This document shows, piece by piece, positions 55,195-64,000 of a stretch of 64,000 nucleotides of DNA. The stretch's first letter is position 1, and the number at the start of each line of letters is the position of its first letter. The notes under the pieces were generated by a model. That model ran no database searches, was not told the origin of the DNA, and was given only the letters and a program-made list of their open reading frames with translations. This DNA comes from Synechococcus sp. PCC 7502 (GTDB lineage Bacteria > Cyanobacteriota > Cyanobacteriia > Pseudanabaenales > Pseudanabaenaceae), in assembly GCF_000317085.1 (NCBI RefSeq), contig NC_019702.1:124001-188000 (forward strand), written 5' to 3'. A program made the translations under genes and the position numbers.

Positions 55195-57288
55195 ATGCAG
55201 TCAGAGACTTTAGAACTATTGGAGTGGTCACGTTTATGTCGGCATTTATCTACCTTTGCAGCTACCAAACTAGGGGCGATCGCTGCTTCCCACTTAGTAA
55301 TTCCCCAATCCTATGACCGCAGCCAAGAGCTATTAACCCAGACTAAAGAGGCTTATTACCTTGAAACTAAACTATCAGGGGGACTATCCCTAGAAGGGGT
55401 GCAAGATATATCTGGGGCATTGGCACGGGCAGAAGTTCAAGGAGTTTTATCGCCCTTAGAATTATTTGCGATCGCCACCACCCTTGCGGGAGCTAGAAAC
55501 CTCAGACGCAGTTTAGATAATGCTGAAAATTGCCCAGCTTTACAGGCATTGGTTAGTGATGTGCGTACCTACCCTGATTTAGAAAAAGAAATTTATCACT
55601 GCATTGAAGAAGGTGGCACAGTTTTAGAACGGGCATCGGAAAAATTAGGTAATATTCGCAGAACTTCCCATCAAGTTAGGGAAAAGATTATTAACACCTT
55701 ACAGGGGATTATTCAACGCAAAAATAATGCACTCCAAGAAAATATCATTACCCAACGGGGCGATCGCTATGTATTGTCAGTCAAAGCATCCCATAAAGAT
55801 CAAATTCAAGGTATAGTTCATGACGCATCGGGAAGCGGTTTAACTTTATTAATTGAACCCAGTTCTGTAGTTGCTGGGAATAATGATTTACGCCAATTAG
55901 TGGCGAGGGAACAACGGGAAATTGAAATTATCCTCACCCAACTCAGCGCAAAAGTAACAGCCGTAGCGGAAGACTTATCTCGACTTTTAGCAATTTTAAC
56001 GGAAATTGATCTGGCAATCGCCCGTGCTAGATATGCCTATTGGCTCAAGGCTAACCCTCCAAATTTATCTAAATCACAGCCTCAATCCCTATCTCAAAAT
56101 CCCCAATTAATCACGTTGCGAAATTTACGTCACCCGCTTTTAGTGTGGCAAGAACAGCAGGAAAGTGGCAGAACCGTTGTTCCAGTCGATATATTAATTT
56201 CTCCAGAGATTAAAGTAGTTGTAATTACTGGTCCCAATACTGGCGGCAAAACTGCAACCCTTAAAACTTTTGGATTAGCTGCAATCATGGCAAAAGCTGG
56301 TATGTTTATTCCTGCCCCTGAACCCGTGGAAATTCCGTGGTTTGATTTGATCTTGGCAGATATTGGCGATGAGCAATCCCTACAGCAAAATCTTTCAACG
56401 TTTTCGGGGCATATTCGCCGTATTGGCAGGATTTTAGAATTAATTACTCCCGCTAGTTTGGTGCTTCTCGATGAAGTGGGTGCAGGTACCGATCCCAGTG
56501 AAGGCAGTGCGATCGCTACGGCTTTATTAGAACATTTAGCCAACCATGCCAACTTAACTATTGCTACCACCCACTTTGGCGAATTAAAAACCTTAAAATA
56601 CCAAAATCCGCAATTTGAAAATGCTTCGGTCGAATTTGATGATGTACAACTGGCTCCAACCTACAAACTGCTGTGGGGGATTCCCGGACGTTCCAATGCC
56701 CTAGCGATCGCCCGCCGACTAGGATTGCCTGAGGATATAATTAGTTCTGCTCAAAATCATGTGGGTTATGGTTCTAGTGAAATTAATCTGGTAATTGCTG
56801 AACTAGAAACCCAACGCCGACAACAAACTGAGAAAACCCAAGCTGCCACGATCCTATTAGCTGAAATGGAAAAACTGCATAAAGAAATAAGCGATAAATC
56901 CCAACTGCTGCGATCGCAATACCAAGAACTTAGAGCAAAACAGGAAATAGAAGTTACTGCTGCCATTAATCAAGCTAAAAAAGAAATAGCCCGAGTTATT
57001 CGTAAACTGCAAGCAGGGGATCAATCACCCCAATCCGCCCAACATGCTGACAATAGGATGACACAGATTAGCAAAATGCACCTACCTTCCCAGCAAAAAC
57101 AGCCCCAAGCCAATTTAGAACCAATTAAATATATTCCTAAATTGGGAGATCAGGTCAAAATCATTAAACTCAATAAAATCGGTCAGGTATTATCAACGGG
57201 AACCAATAACTCCAACGAAATTGGCGTAAGGGTAGGGGGAATGAAGATGACAGTAAAAATTGAAGACATAGAAGCAGTAAAAGCCTAA
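55195..57288 (+). CDS. mutS2: MutS2-type ATPase lacking the Smr nuclease domain
   Basis: This 697-residue protein is shorter than the usual 780-820. The core domain leads to the ATPase with Walker A GPNTGGKTATLK (near residue 346), LQQNLSTFSGHI, Walker B LVLLDEVGAGTDPSEGSA and ATTHFGELK. A coiled-coil region (about 525-600) and the KOW-like segment LGDQVKIIKLNKIGQVL follow. The frame then ends at MKMTVKIEDIEAVKA, just where the Smr endonuclease domain normally starts. No Smr remnant is seen in the 128 bases downstream. MutS2 acts in recombination control or ribosome rescue, and loss of Smr should remove its nuclease. Confidence 0.9.
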   Translation: MQSETLELLEWSRLCRHLSTFAATKLGAIAASHLVIPQSYDRSQELLTQTKEAYYLETKLSGGLSLEGVQDISGALARAEVQGVLSPLELFAIATTLAGARNLRRSLDNAENCPALQALVSDVRTYPDLEKEIYHCIEEGGTVLERASEKLGNIRRTSHQVREKIINTLQGIIQRKNNALQENIITQRGDRYVLSVKASHKDQIQGIVHDASGSGLTLLIEPSSVVAGNNDLRQLVAREQREIEIILTQLSAKVTAVAEDLSRLLAILTEIDLAIARARYAYWLKANPPNLSKSQPQSLSQNPQLITLRNLRHPLLVWQEQQESGRTVVPVDILISPEIKVVVITGPNTGGKTATLKTFGLAAIMAKAGMFIPAPEPVEIPWFDLILADIGDEQSLQQNLSTFSGHIRRIGRILELITPASLVLLDEVGAGTDPSEGSAIATALLEHLANHANLTIATTHFGELKTLKYQNPQFENASVEFDDVQLAPTYKLLWGIPGRSNALAIARRLGLPEDIISSAQNHVGYGSSEINLVIAELETQRRQQTEKTQAATILLAEMEKLHKEISDKSQLLRSQYQELRAKQEIEVTAAINQAKKEIARVIRKLQAGDQSPQSAQHADNRMTQISKMHLPSQQKQPQANLEPIKYIPKLGDQVKIIKLNKIGQVLSTGTNNSNEIGVRVGGMKMTVKIEDIEAVKA

Positions 57289-57416
57289 ACAGTTCACCTA
57301 ATAAGTTAATCAAACCTGGGGCTAACTCTTCAGGGGCGAGTGATCGATTTCTAAGGGTTGATCACTAGCATCGACTTCTTCAGGTTCTGCACACATTTAT
57401 TTCTACTTCCCCAGAT

Positions 57417-58037
57417 TTAATTCCCTTCTACCGTCACCACATCTCCTAGTTTTAGCCCAATTTCCTTTGCCAGTCCTGCTCTAATTTCAATTACTTGATC
57501 TGTAACTACGGCATTAGCGGGATAAACCTTACAGGGTAGGCTTTTGCAAGGCTGAGCATTAGCAGAGATCGCCACCACTTTACCTTGATACAAAAACACC
57601 ATATCCAATGGCACTGGCACATCTTTCATCCAAAAACCGATCGCCTGGGGTGGATTAAAGTTAAACAACATCCCTCGATCATCGGGTAGAGTTGGTCTAA
57701 ACATTAAGCCCTTGGATTGTTCGGCAGTGGTTCGAGTCACTTCTAAATTAATTATGCGCCCTGCCATTTTAGCTTTGGCAGCGATTGGGAGATATTGAGC
57801 TTTATCTGTCTGGCTAATTTTCTGGGCAATTGGAGAATTTATCTTTAGATTATTCGGGTTGGCTAGAGTATCAGATATTACGTTTGATGAAGTTAGAGAG
57901 AGAATAAAAGAGCTATGGGCAGAAATTTGCATACAGCCAAAGGTTAAAAAAGTACTTAAACCTAGGGCTGTAGAGCCTAAATAGATACACACTCGCCTGT
58001 AGAATATGTCACAATTCTTAAAAGTTAAGCCAGTCAT
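57417..58037 (-). CDS. DUF192 family exported protein
   Basis: This protein of about 206 residues from the ATG at 58037 (MTGLTFKN) has a hydrophobic signal or anchor at about 14-36 (possible lipobox ending FGC). The DUF192 domain follows: TRTTAEQSKGLMFRPTLPDD, GMLFNF, IGFWMKDVPVPLDMVFL and YPANAVVTDQVIEI. The longer frame to 58145 would overlap the divergent GH57 gene by about 100 bases and is unlikely. Family function is unknown; it is a small periplasmic beta-barrel fold. Confidence 0.82.
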   Translation of the reverse strand: MTGLTFKNCDIFYRRVCIYLGSTALGLSTFLTFGCMQISAHSSFILSLTSSNVISDTLANPNNLKINSPIAQKISQTDKAQYLPIAAKAKMAGRIINLEVTRTTAEQSKGLMFRPTLPDDRGMLFNFNPPQAIGFWMKDVPVPLDMVFLYQGKVVAISANAQPCKSLPCKVYPANAVVTDQVIEIRAGLAKEIGLKLGDVVTVEGN

Positions 58038-58043
58038 AAAATT

Positions 58044-60257
58044 ATGTCTTTCCCTCTGTATGTTGCTTTTGTCTGGCATCAGCATCAACCCCTCTATAAA
58101 AGTCCCATCGCTGGGAAGTATCTTTTGCCGTGGGTGCGACTGCATGGTGTGAAAGATTACCTTGATTTGGTATTAATTTTAGAAAAGTTTCCCAAATTAC
58201 ATCAAACCGTAAATCTTGTGCCGTCACTGATTACTCAGTTGCAGGATTACATTAATGGTAGTGCATTTGATCCCTATCTAGAGCTATCCCTCACCCCAGT
58301 GGGCAGAATGGATAGATTCCAAAAACTGTTCATCATTGAGAGATTTTTTGATGCCTATCATCGTCACATGGTCGAACCCTATCCCCGCTATGCCCAGCTA
58401 TTAGACCAAAAAACTCGACTGGGAGTGATCTGGTGCCTTGAACACTGGCAGGAAAATGACTACAGCGACCTTCTAGCTTGGTATAACTTGACATGGATTG
58501 ATCCGCTATTTCGAGAACGAGACCCCAAAATTCAAGCTTGGTTCCAAAAAGGCAAAAATTTTACTCTTAGTGATCGCCAACTGATCTACTCTAAGCAAAA
58601 GGATATCCTTGCCCAAATTCTGCCTCAGCACCGCAAAATGCAGCAGTCAGGACAACTAGAAATCATTACTAGCCCCTATACTCACCCGATTTTGCCCTTA
58701 ATTGCCGATACCAAAGCTGGCAGGGTCGCAGTTCCAGACATGATGTTACCGGGGATTAGGTTTCGCTGGGAATCGGATATTACTTTGCACTTAGATAAAG
58801 CCAAACAGATTTATAACCATTATTTTGATGCCGAGCCTCGTGGGTTATGGCCCTCAGAGCAGTCGGTTAGTCCCGCTATTCTGCCCTATGTATCTAAACA
58901 GGGATTTCAGTGGCTCTGTTCCGATGAAGGTGTACTAGGGTGGAGTTTGGGTAAATATTTCCATCGTAATGAGCATGGTCATGTTAGCGATCCCCAAGTT
59001 TTATATCAACCCTATCGTTTAGAAACTATTCATGGTGACTTAGCGATCGTATTTCGTGATCACCGCCTTTCAGATTTAATTGGCTTTAGTTATAGTTCTA
59101 TGACTCCAGAGGCGGCGACAAGGGATTTATGTGAACACCTCAAAGCAATTCATACTAAATGGCAAAATAACCCAGATCGCGATCGCCCGTGGCTAGTAAC
59201 GATCGCCCTTGACGGTGAAAATTGCTGGGAATATTACCCCGAAGATGGCAAGGCATTTTTAGAAACCCTTTATAGTCAGTTATCGCAAGAGGAATCGATC
59301 CGTTTAGTTACAGTTTCAGAATTTATTGAGCAGTTCCCACCCGTTGATAAAATCCCGCCACACCAATTGCATAGTGGCTCTTGGATTGACTCTAATTTCA
59401 CTACTTGGATTGGCGACCCAGTTAAAAATCGGGCATGGGATTTGTTGGCAGAAGCTCGACAGGTTTTGGCAAATCATCCCGAAGCTACCCAAGAAAATAA
59501 TCCCGAAGCATGGGAACATCTTTTTGCTGCCGAGGGTTCTGATTGGTTTTGGTGGTTGGGGGCGGGACATAGCTCTAGCCTCGATCACGTCTTTGATCAG
59601 CTATTTCGGGAGCATTTACAGGCACTATACCGAGCATTAAACGAACCAACTCCCACAAGTTTGCTCTATCCCCTAGAACCTCACGATATTCCCACAAATC
59701 AGCGACCAGAGAATTTTATTCATCCCATAATTAATGGCAGAGTTGACTGGCAAGATTGGCAGGGGGCGGGAAGAATTGAGGTTAATGCCCTGCGGGGAAC
59801 AATGCACCAAAGCGGAATTTTCCAAAGATTGTGGTACGGATTAGATCATTTCAACTTTTACCTCCGCCTAGATTTTGCCCTGTTTCATCAGCTTGAGATT
59901 TTACCGATTCTGCACCTTTGTTGGTTTTATCCCGAACAGTCGAATTACAATAGCCCCATAGCGATCGCTGGCTTACCAGATGTTCCTCCATTAAATTATT
60001 TATTCCATCACCATCTGCGAGTTGATATGTCCACCCATGTCATAACTTTAGAGCAGGCAATTCAGGGCTACCGATGGCAAGAAATCCCAACCCATGCCAA
60101 AATGGGGTTAGATGAGTGTTTTGAGCTATCTTTACCTTGGTCTGATTTAATGACTAGTCCCGGTAATTCAGCAAGGTTAGTAATCTTGTTAACTATAGAT
60201 GGCTTATTTCAAGTATCTCTGCCAGAATATACTACTATTCCTATTGATGTGCCTTAA
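58044..60257 (+). CDS. glycoside hydrolase family 57 protein
   Basis: This 737-residue GH57 enzyme of the amylase/4-alpha-glucanotransferase-like group has the N-terminal VAFVWHQHQPLYKSP block and VNLVPSLITQL. The nucleophile-region motif is GLWPSEQSVSP, and the acid region ALDGENCWEYY follows. Catalytic glutamate and aspartate are expected in the last two blocks. Cyanobacterial members are thought to act in glycogen metabolism, but substrate is unproven. It starts six bases from the divergent DUF192 gene and is nine bases upstream of comFB. Confidence 0.9.
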   Translation: MSFPLYVAFVWHQHQPLYKSPIAGKYLLPWVRLHGVKDYLDLVLILEKFPKLHQTVNLVPSLITQLQDYINGSAFDPYLELSLTPVGRMDRFQKLFIIERFFDAYHRHMVEPYPRYAQLLDQKTRLGVIWCLEHWQENDYSDLLAWYNLTWIDPLFRERDPKIQAWFQKGKNFTLSDRQLIYSKQKDILAQILPQHRKMQQSGQLEIITSPYTHPILPLIADTKAGRVAVPDMMLPGIRFRWESDITLHLDKAKQIYNHYFDAEPRGLWPSEQSVSPAILPYVSKQGFQWLCSDEGVLGWSLGKYFHRNEHGHVSDPQVLYQPYRLETIHGDLAIVFRDHRLSDLIGFSYSSMTPEAATRDLCEHLKAIHTKWQNNPDRDRPWLVTIALDGENCWEYYPEDGKAFLETLYSQLSQEESIRLVTVSEFIEQFPPVDKIPPHQLHSGSWIDSNFTTWIGDPVKNRAWDLLAEARQVLANHPEATQENNPEAWEHLFAAEGSDWFWWLGAGHSSSLDHVFDQLFREHLQALYRALNEPTPTSLLYPLEPHDIPTNQRPENFIHPIINGRVDWQDWQGAGRIEVNALRGTMHQSGIFQRLWYGLDHFNFYLRLDFALFHQLEILPILHLCWFYPEQSNYNSPIAIAGLPDVPPLNYLFHHHLRVDMSTHVITLEQAIQGYRWQEIPTHAKMGLDECFELSLPWSDLMTSPGNSARLVILLTIDGLFQVSLPEYTTIPIDVP

Positions 60258-60266
60258 GGAAAATCC

Positions 60267-60821
60267 GTGCAAAAGTCAAGCATAGAAGCAATTGTTGAAC
60301 AAGCTCTCCAAGACGGCTATCTTACCCCAGCCATGGAAGCAGAGGTGGGTCGCATCTGTGACAGTGCCTTTGAGCTTTCCGTAGAAGAATACATGGCATT
60401 AGATCGACTCATGGGTAGTCTGCTCACAGGGGAGGTTGTGGCGGTGCCTCGTAAGCAGTTTATTAATGTCATGGAGGAATTAGTACTAGCTGAGTCTGTG
60501 GCAAGGGTAGCAGAAATTGAATCTGCCACGAATACCGTGCTTGATTTAGGCGATATTGCTGCCTATGCCCTGAATCGTTTACCGCCGCTCTACGCCACTA
60601 CGGAAGAGGGTGCTGCCTATCAAAGAAAGCGGGCTCTAGCAGAATTACAAACCTTGATTACCCAGCAGGTCAAAGAAGCGATCGATCGCAGTTTAGATCG
60701 TCCTAAGTTTTTCCCCGAACGGGCAGGTATTGAACCTAAACCTCAAGAGGGTGTACTTTCTCAACTTAATAATCTGTTGCAAGCCTATGCTCCAGAGTTT
60801 GAGGACAAATCTCACCCCTAG
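60267..60821 (+). CDS. comFB: late competence development ComFB family protein
   Basis: This 184-residue ComFB-domain protein is recognised by FINVMEELVLAESVA and DIAAYALNRLPPLYATTEEGAAYQRKRA. Cyanobacterial ComFB proteins have been described as c-di-GMP receptors. The start is GTG at 60267, with AAGGAAA nine bases before. It is preceded by GH57 on the same strand and followed by DUF4079 after 63 bases, possibly one transcript. Confidence 0.87.
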   Translation: MQKSSIEAIVEQALQDGYLTPAMEAEVGRICDSAFELSVEEYMALDRLMGSLLTGEVVAVPRKQFINVMEELVLAESVARVAEIESATNTVLDLGDIAAYALNRLPPLYATTEEGAAYQRKRALAELQTLITQQVKEAIDRSLDRPKFFPERAGIEPKPQEGVLSQLNNLLQAYAPEFEDKSHP

Positions 60822-60884
60822 AAAAATAAAAAATCATAGAAAGCAGCGCTAGAAAAATTTAGGAAAAAAAATAGAGTCAAGACT

Positions 60885-61361
60885 ATGAACCTAACGGAAA
60901 TTTTAGAACCGATCGCCCAAGTATTCAAAAACTTAGGTGTGCCAGAGCCAGTGGTGCATTGGGGGCATCCATTTTTTATGTCCATTGTTATATTCATGAT
61001 GGGAAGCTTTGTCGGCTTAGCGGGTTGGCGGGGTCGCTTGGTGACAGATACGAATGTTGCCCTCAAAAGTCGAGATGATCATCGCAAATTAGCACCTTTA
61101 ATGACAGCTTTTTTAGCGGCGGGCTATACTGGCGGGCTACTGTCTTTAGTAATGCAGGGTAAGCCTTTACTGGAAAGTCCTCATTTCTTGACTGGTTCGG
61201 CTGTACTAATTTTACTATTTACCAATGCTGCAATTTCCCTATCTGGATTTGGAGGAAATAAACCATTGCTGCGTAATGCACATGCTTATTTAGGAAGTGC
61301 AACGCTAGCTTTATTGTTTTTCCATGCTGCCCTTGGACTTAAGTTAGGCTTGGCAATTTAG
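60885..61361 (+). CDS. DUF4079 membrane protein
   Basis: This 158-residue protein has about four membrane helices and conserved histidines (PVVHWGHPFFMSIVIF, LRNAHAYLG and LLFFHAALGL). That pattern fits DUF4079, a cyanobacterial/plant family related in layout to cytochrome b561-type domains. Haem binding is possible, but function is unknown. A terminator follows about 115 bases downstream. Confidence 0.82.
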   Translation: MNLTEILEPIAQVFKNLGVPEPVVHWGHPFFMSIVIFMMGSFVGLAGWRGRLVTDTNVALKSRDDHRKLAPLMTAFLAAGYTGGLLSLVMQGKPLLESPHFLTGSAVLILLFTNAAISLSGFGGNKPLLRNAHAYLGSATLALLFFHAALGLKLGLAI

Positions 61362-61476
61362 TTAGCTATTTGCTTATTTTTGAGAACATCTTGAGTAGTA
61401 AAACAAAGGATTCTGTTATTTCTTCAAGCTGATAATTTGCGATCTAAAGTCCTTATGGTAGACTACTCATCACAAA

Positions 61477-61505
61477 CCCAACAGTTAGACTGTGGGTAGT
61501 TTTTG
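61477..61505 (+). terminator. rho-independent terminator between DUF4079 and the TPR gene
   Basis: CCCAACAGT and ACTGTGGG form an eight-pair stem with one bulged A and a three-base loop. TAGTTTTTG follows, then a further T-run. Confidence 0.65.
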
Positions 61506-61535
61506 CTTTTAAGTTAATCAAAATTCGCTAATAAT

Positions 61536-63512
61536 ATGTTGCGATCGCTCAAAGTTACTAATGGTTGGCTTAAAAGAGTTAAGCAAGCTCTGAGCCGCTA
61601 TGATTTCTCTAGTCAAAAAGCTTTAGCGGAAGAATTAGAAATTTCACCCCGTAAAACCAGTGACTTTTTTAATGGTAAGTCTGTTGACTATGAAGTCTTT
61701 GTAGCAATATGCGAAAGATTAGGGCTGGAGTGGCAAAAAGTCGCAAAAGTTAGTCCCGACCTGATTAAACCTAAGGAACCAAAGCCAATAAAACCTGAAG
61801 TTGCAACCACAATTTCAAGTTCTATAGATAGCCTGGCAGAGCCACTTCCCCAAAATGATGGTATTCCTAAGTTGGCTTCAAGTTTATTTAGGGCTTTTGA
61901 CACGCAACCACCGATCGCCCAGAAAAAATTTATTAATGTTTCAATTCCTCTAGAACCTGCTAAGGATTTTATTGATTTAGAGCAATCACCAGAGTTATCA
62001 GAAAATTCACCCGTAAATATATCTGAAAATTTAACTGATTTAGGAATTGAAGAAACATCGGAACCTGAATCTAGCTTTGACAATCAAGCTGATCAAATTC
62101 CCGCAGCGATCGCTGAACCATCTGTTCTTCCTGTTGTAGATGAAATACATGAGGTCACTATTGATGAGATTAATAAGAGTCCAAATGACCACATAGAGAC
62201 AATATCAAAAGAAATATCAGAGGAGATAAAAGAAGAGCCAGAAGTTCCAACTGCCGAAGAAGGAAATCAGTTATTAGAAGTGGATTTGGCAATAGATTTA
62301 GAAATTGCTTCCGAGCCAGTTCTCGCTACAACAATTAGCCCCGCCACCATTTCCCAACTCCAAGATTTACTGGGCATAGTTACAGATAAGCAGGAAGAGG
62401 TTAATGAGGTTACGGAAAATTTGAATGCACCGACGCAAGAACTGCAAAAATCTGACCTCCCAGAATCTAATGCCCAAAAAACTGATTTAAGTAATGTAAG
62501 TCCAAAAAATACGGCAAATATCTTAAACTCTGGGTTAACTAACACCGATGATTTAGAGCCAATTCTCACGGCTTTTTATGACTCCTGTAAAGCGCAAAAC
62601 TGGGACTTGGCAGCCGCTATAGTTAATGGCATTAATTTGGCTCACATAAAAAAAACCTCTGATCTCACTTTACTCCTAGACCTATATAATCAATTGCTAC
62701 CTTTGAAATGGCAGGATGGAGCCCAAAAAGTTAGCGATCAACCCAGTCACTGGCAGATTTTATTCAATGCGGGGATGGCAGCTTTATATTTAGAAAAATT
62801 CAATGATGCGGTAACTTATTTAGAAACCAGCTTAGCGATCGCTAATAGTACACTTCTAAAAATTAAAGCCTTAAATGCTCTAGGACTTGTATATCAAGCA
62901 GTTGCCCAGTATCAAAGTGCAATCAAATACTTCCAACAGGCACAATCTTTAGCTCAAGAGGGATCAGAACATTACTTGCAATTACAAGCTCTAAGTAACT
63001 TAGGTAACGCCTATTATAGTTTACGTCAATATCGTACGGCGATCGCCTATTATCTGGAGTTTTTACAGTTGGCAAATGAAGAGGAAGCCAGTGAAGTCGA
63101 GTTCTCCACCATTGGTAATCTTGGCAATGCCTACTACAACTTAGGCGAATATCAAACTGCAATCGTCTATCAACAAAAATATCTGGAAATTGCCCGTGCG
63201 ATCAGTAGTTCTGAAAAAGAAGCAGGTTGTCTCGTCAGCTTAGGTTTTGCCTACTATGCTCTGGGCTTATACCAAACTGCGATCGAACACTACCAAAATG
63301 CTAAGGTGATCGCCGATCAACTGTCCTATAAACGCCTACAAGTATCAATATTTTCTGGTTTAGGTCTCAGCTATCAAGCTCTCAAAAATTCTGCCACTGC
63401 TGTTGCCTGTTTCCATAAATGCTTAGAAATTGCTCGACAACTAGGCGATCGCTCTGCCGAGGTTAAAGCTCTATATAATTTACGCAAAGCCAGCCTTACT
63501 CCAAGTCGCTAA
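61536..63512 (+). CDS. large HTH/TPR-repeat protein
   Basis: In this 658-residue cytoplasmic protein, residues about 13-70 form a helix-turn-helix-like region (SSQKALAEELEISPRKTSDFFNGK ... VAICERLGL). The same region opens many cyanobacterial signalling proteins. A long acidic, probably disordered linker follows (about 75-330). The C-terminus has at least six TPR repeats (for example LSNLGNAYYSLRQYRTAIAYYLEF and LGNAYYNLGEYQTAIVYQQKYL). It may bind a partner through the TPRs and be a regulator or scaffold; DNA binding is unproven. It is monocistronic after a terminator and convergent with the permease at the window end. Confidence 0.7.
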   Translation: MLRSLKVTNGWLKRVKQALSRYDFSSQKALAEELEISPRKTSDFFNGKSVDYEVFVAICERLGLEWQKVAKVSPDLIKPKEPKPIKPEVATTISSSIDSLAEPLPQNDGIPKLASSLFRAFDTQPPIAQKKFINVSIPLEPAKDFIDLEQSPELSENSPVNISENLTDLGIEETSEPESSFDNQADQIPAAIAEPSVLPVVDEIHEVTIDEINKSPNDHIETISKEISEEIKEEPEVPTAEEGNQLLEVDLAIDLEIASEPVLATTISPATISQLQDLLGIVTDKQEEVNEVTENLNAPTQELQKSDLPESNAQKTDLSNVSPKNTANILNSGLTNTDDLEPILTAFYDSCKAQNWDLAAAIVNGINLAHIKKTSDLTLLLDLYNQLLPLKWQDGAQKVSDQPSHWQILFNAGMAALYLEKFNDAVTYLETSLAIANSTLLKIKALNALGLVYQAVAQYQSAIKYFQQAQSLAQEGSEHYLQLQALSNLGNAYYSLRQYRTAIAYYLEFLQLANEEEASEVEFSTIGNLGNAYYNLGEYQTAIVYQQKYLEIARAISSSEKEAGCLVSLGFAYYALGLYQTAIEHYQNAKVIADQLSYKRLQVSIFSGLGLSYQALKNSATAVACFHKCLEIARQLGDRSAEVKALYNLRKASLTPSR

Positions 63513-64000
63513 TCATCAAATCTCTGGTCATCATACTTTTGACCATCAAGTTGCTCCTTATCAAATCTCTGAGTATCAAATTGTGGAAAACCATAGGAGT
63601 TATCCTCAGTTTCTATTTTTCTTTTACGCTCAAAATGATCAAAAATAATCCGACCGACTCCTGCCAATGGTGGTGCAATCAAAGCCCCAACCACACCTAA
63701 TAATTCCGCACCCACAATAATTGACAGCAATAACTCAAAGGGATCAAGATTTAGGTATGGACCCACTAGCCAAGGTTGTAAGATCCAAGCTTCAATTTGC
63801 TGCAATAGAAAGGAAATACCAATCACTAAACCAACTTTAACAAGTCCTAAACTCCATGCGGCAATTACCATAGGAATTAGCCCTAAAATTGGTCCCACAA
63901 ATGGAATTAAATTAGCAACTGCAACTAATAAACTTAATCCTCCCGCAAATTCCACGCCCACAAATATTAAAGCTAAGTAAGTGCAGAACCCTAAAAGTGC
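63509..64000 (-). CDS. AI-2E family transporter/PerM-like permease, N-terminal part beyond window
   Basis: A partial minus-strand frame stays open from the stop at 63509 to base 64000, giving 163 residues of the C-terminal part. It has the family's ANLIPFVGPILGLIPMVIAAW and LLQQIEAWILQPWLVG segments, then a final helix with LLGVVGALIAPPLAG. The cytoplasmic tail is unusual: repeated Q(R/K)(F/Y)D-type units such as DTQRFDKEQLDGQKYDDQRFDD. Its stop overlaps the end of the TPR gene by four bases. Transport substrate is not predictable. Confidence 0.82.
   Translation of the reverse strand, partial: ALLGFCTYLALIFVGVEFAGGLSLLVAVANLIPFVGPILGLIPMVIAAWSLGLVKVGLVIGISFLLQQIEAWILQPWLVGPYLNLDPFELLLSIIVGAELLGVVGALIAPPLAGVGRIIFDHFERKRKIETEDNSYGFPQFDTQRFDKEQLDGQKYDDQRFDD

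Noticed and set aside
57300-57395. 24-codon minus-strand frame MCAEPEEVDASDQ... with a possible shifted continuation PEELAPGLINLL
   Set aside because: Very short, no ribosome-binding site, convergent with mutS2; a match to any known family could not be argued.
57700-57745. tRNA-like GGTTCGAGTC stretch
   Set aside because: It lies inside the DUF192 coding sequence and no acceptor or anticodon stems surround it.
1-64000. Abundant GCGATCGC octamers as a possible novel repeat system
   Set aside because: This is the known HIP1 element of cyanobacteria; only its coincidence with the lplA repeat edge is notable.

Overview
The window reads as chromosomal DNA of a cyanobacterium. It carries psbA (photosystem II D1), the omega-3 desaturase desB, a ycf35 cluster, ComFB and DUF4079 proteins, and the octamer GCGATCGC (HIP1) occurs very often. 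Base composition is moderately AT-rich, and small filamentous or Pseudanabaena-like lineages would fit, but I cannot name a species from sequence alone. I found no rRNA, tRNA or CRISPR array.

Layout. 0-14.7 kb is mostly housekeeping: a partial unknown gene, desB, an IMPase/CysQ-like phosphatase, a lone amino-acid ABC permease, topA (its basic tail lies in another frame), sufC-sufD, a SPOR-like secreted protein, a methyltransferase, ftsI, thiL and hemA. 15.0-17.2 kb is an IS graveyard with broken remnants of four transposase families (IS256-like, ISKra4-like, IS982-like, IS1-like). 17.3-19.3 kb is a large APC permease. 19.4-23.9 kb is a restriction-modification cassette: PIN nuclease, HsdS, and an HsdM fused to a PD-(D/E)XK domain. 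It is flanked by a 151-bp direct repeat of the 3' end of the lipoate-ligase gene.

24.5-36.5 kb returns to core genes: YbjN, an esterase, yidD, a PFE-CTERM-like surface protein, the ycf35/DUF2997/ferredoxin cluster, a MazEF-like pair, aspS, rimI-fghA-murF, trhO and a two-headed peptide ABC ATPase. 36.7-41.9 kb is a second accessory island: a 46-codon ssuD stump, DarG and DarT with a third gene of unknown function, a MazF-like pair, a frameshifted antitoxin, and a small 4-fold-beta-flower-like protein. That last gene sits between two copies of the 3' end of nrdJ plus its hairpin.

41.9-64 kb holds class II ribonucleotide reductase (nrdJ, with an NrdR-like box), def, an FAD oxidoreductase, ndk, psbA, ispG and a four-gene iron-uptake operon (HhH lipoprotein, FTR1 permease, imelysin, di-haem oxidoreductase). 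It continues with a MutS2 lacking its Smr domain, DUF192, GH57, comFB, DUF4079, a large HTH/TPR protein and a partial AI-2E family permease.

The most unusual theme is structural. Two unrelated accessory cassettes each sit between a functional gene 3' end and a second copy of that 3' end, with no recombinase gene seen nearby. The most interesting gene group is the DarTG toxin-antitoxin pair with a tightly linked uncharacterised 475-residue protein.
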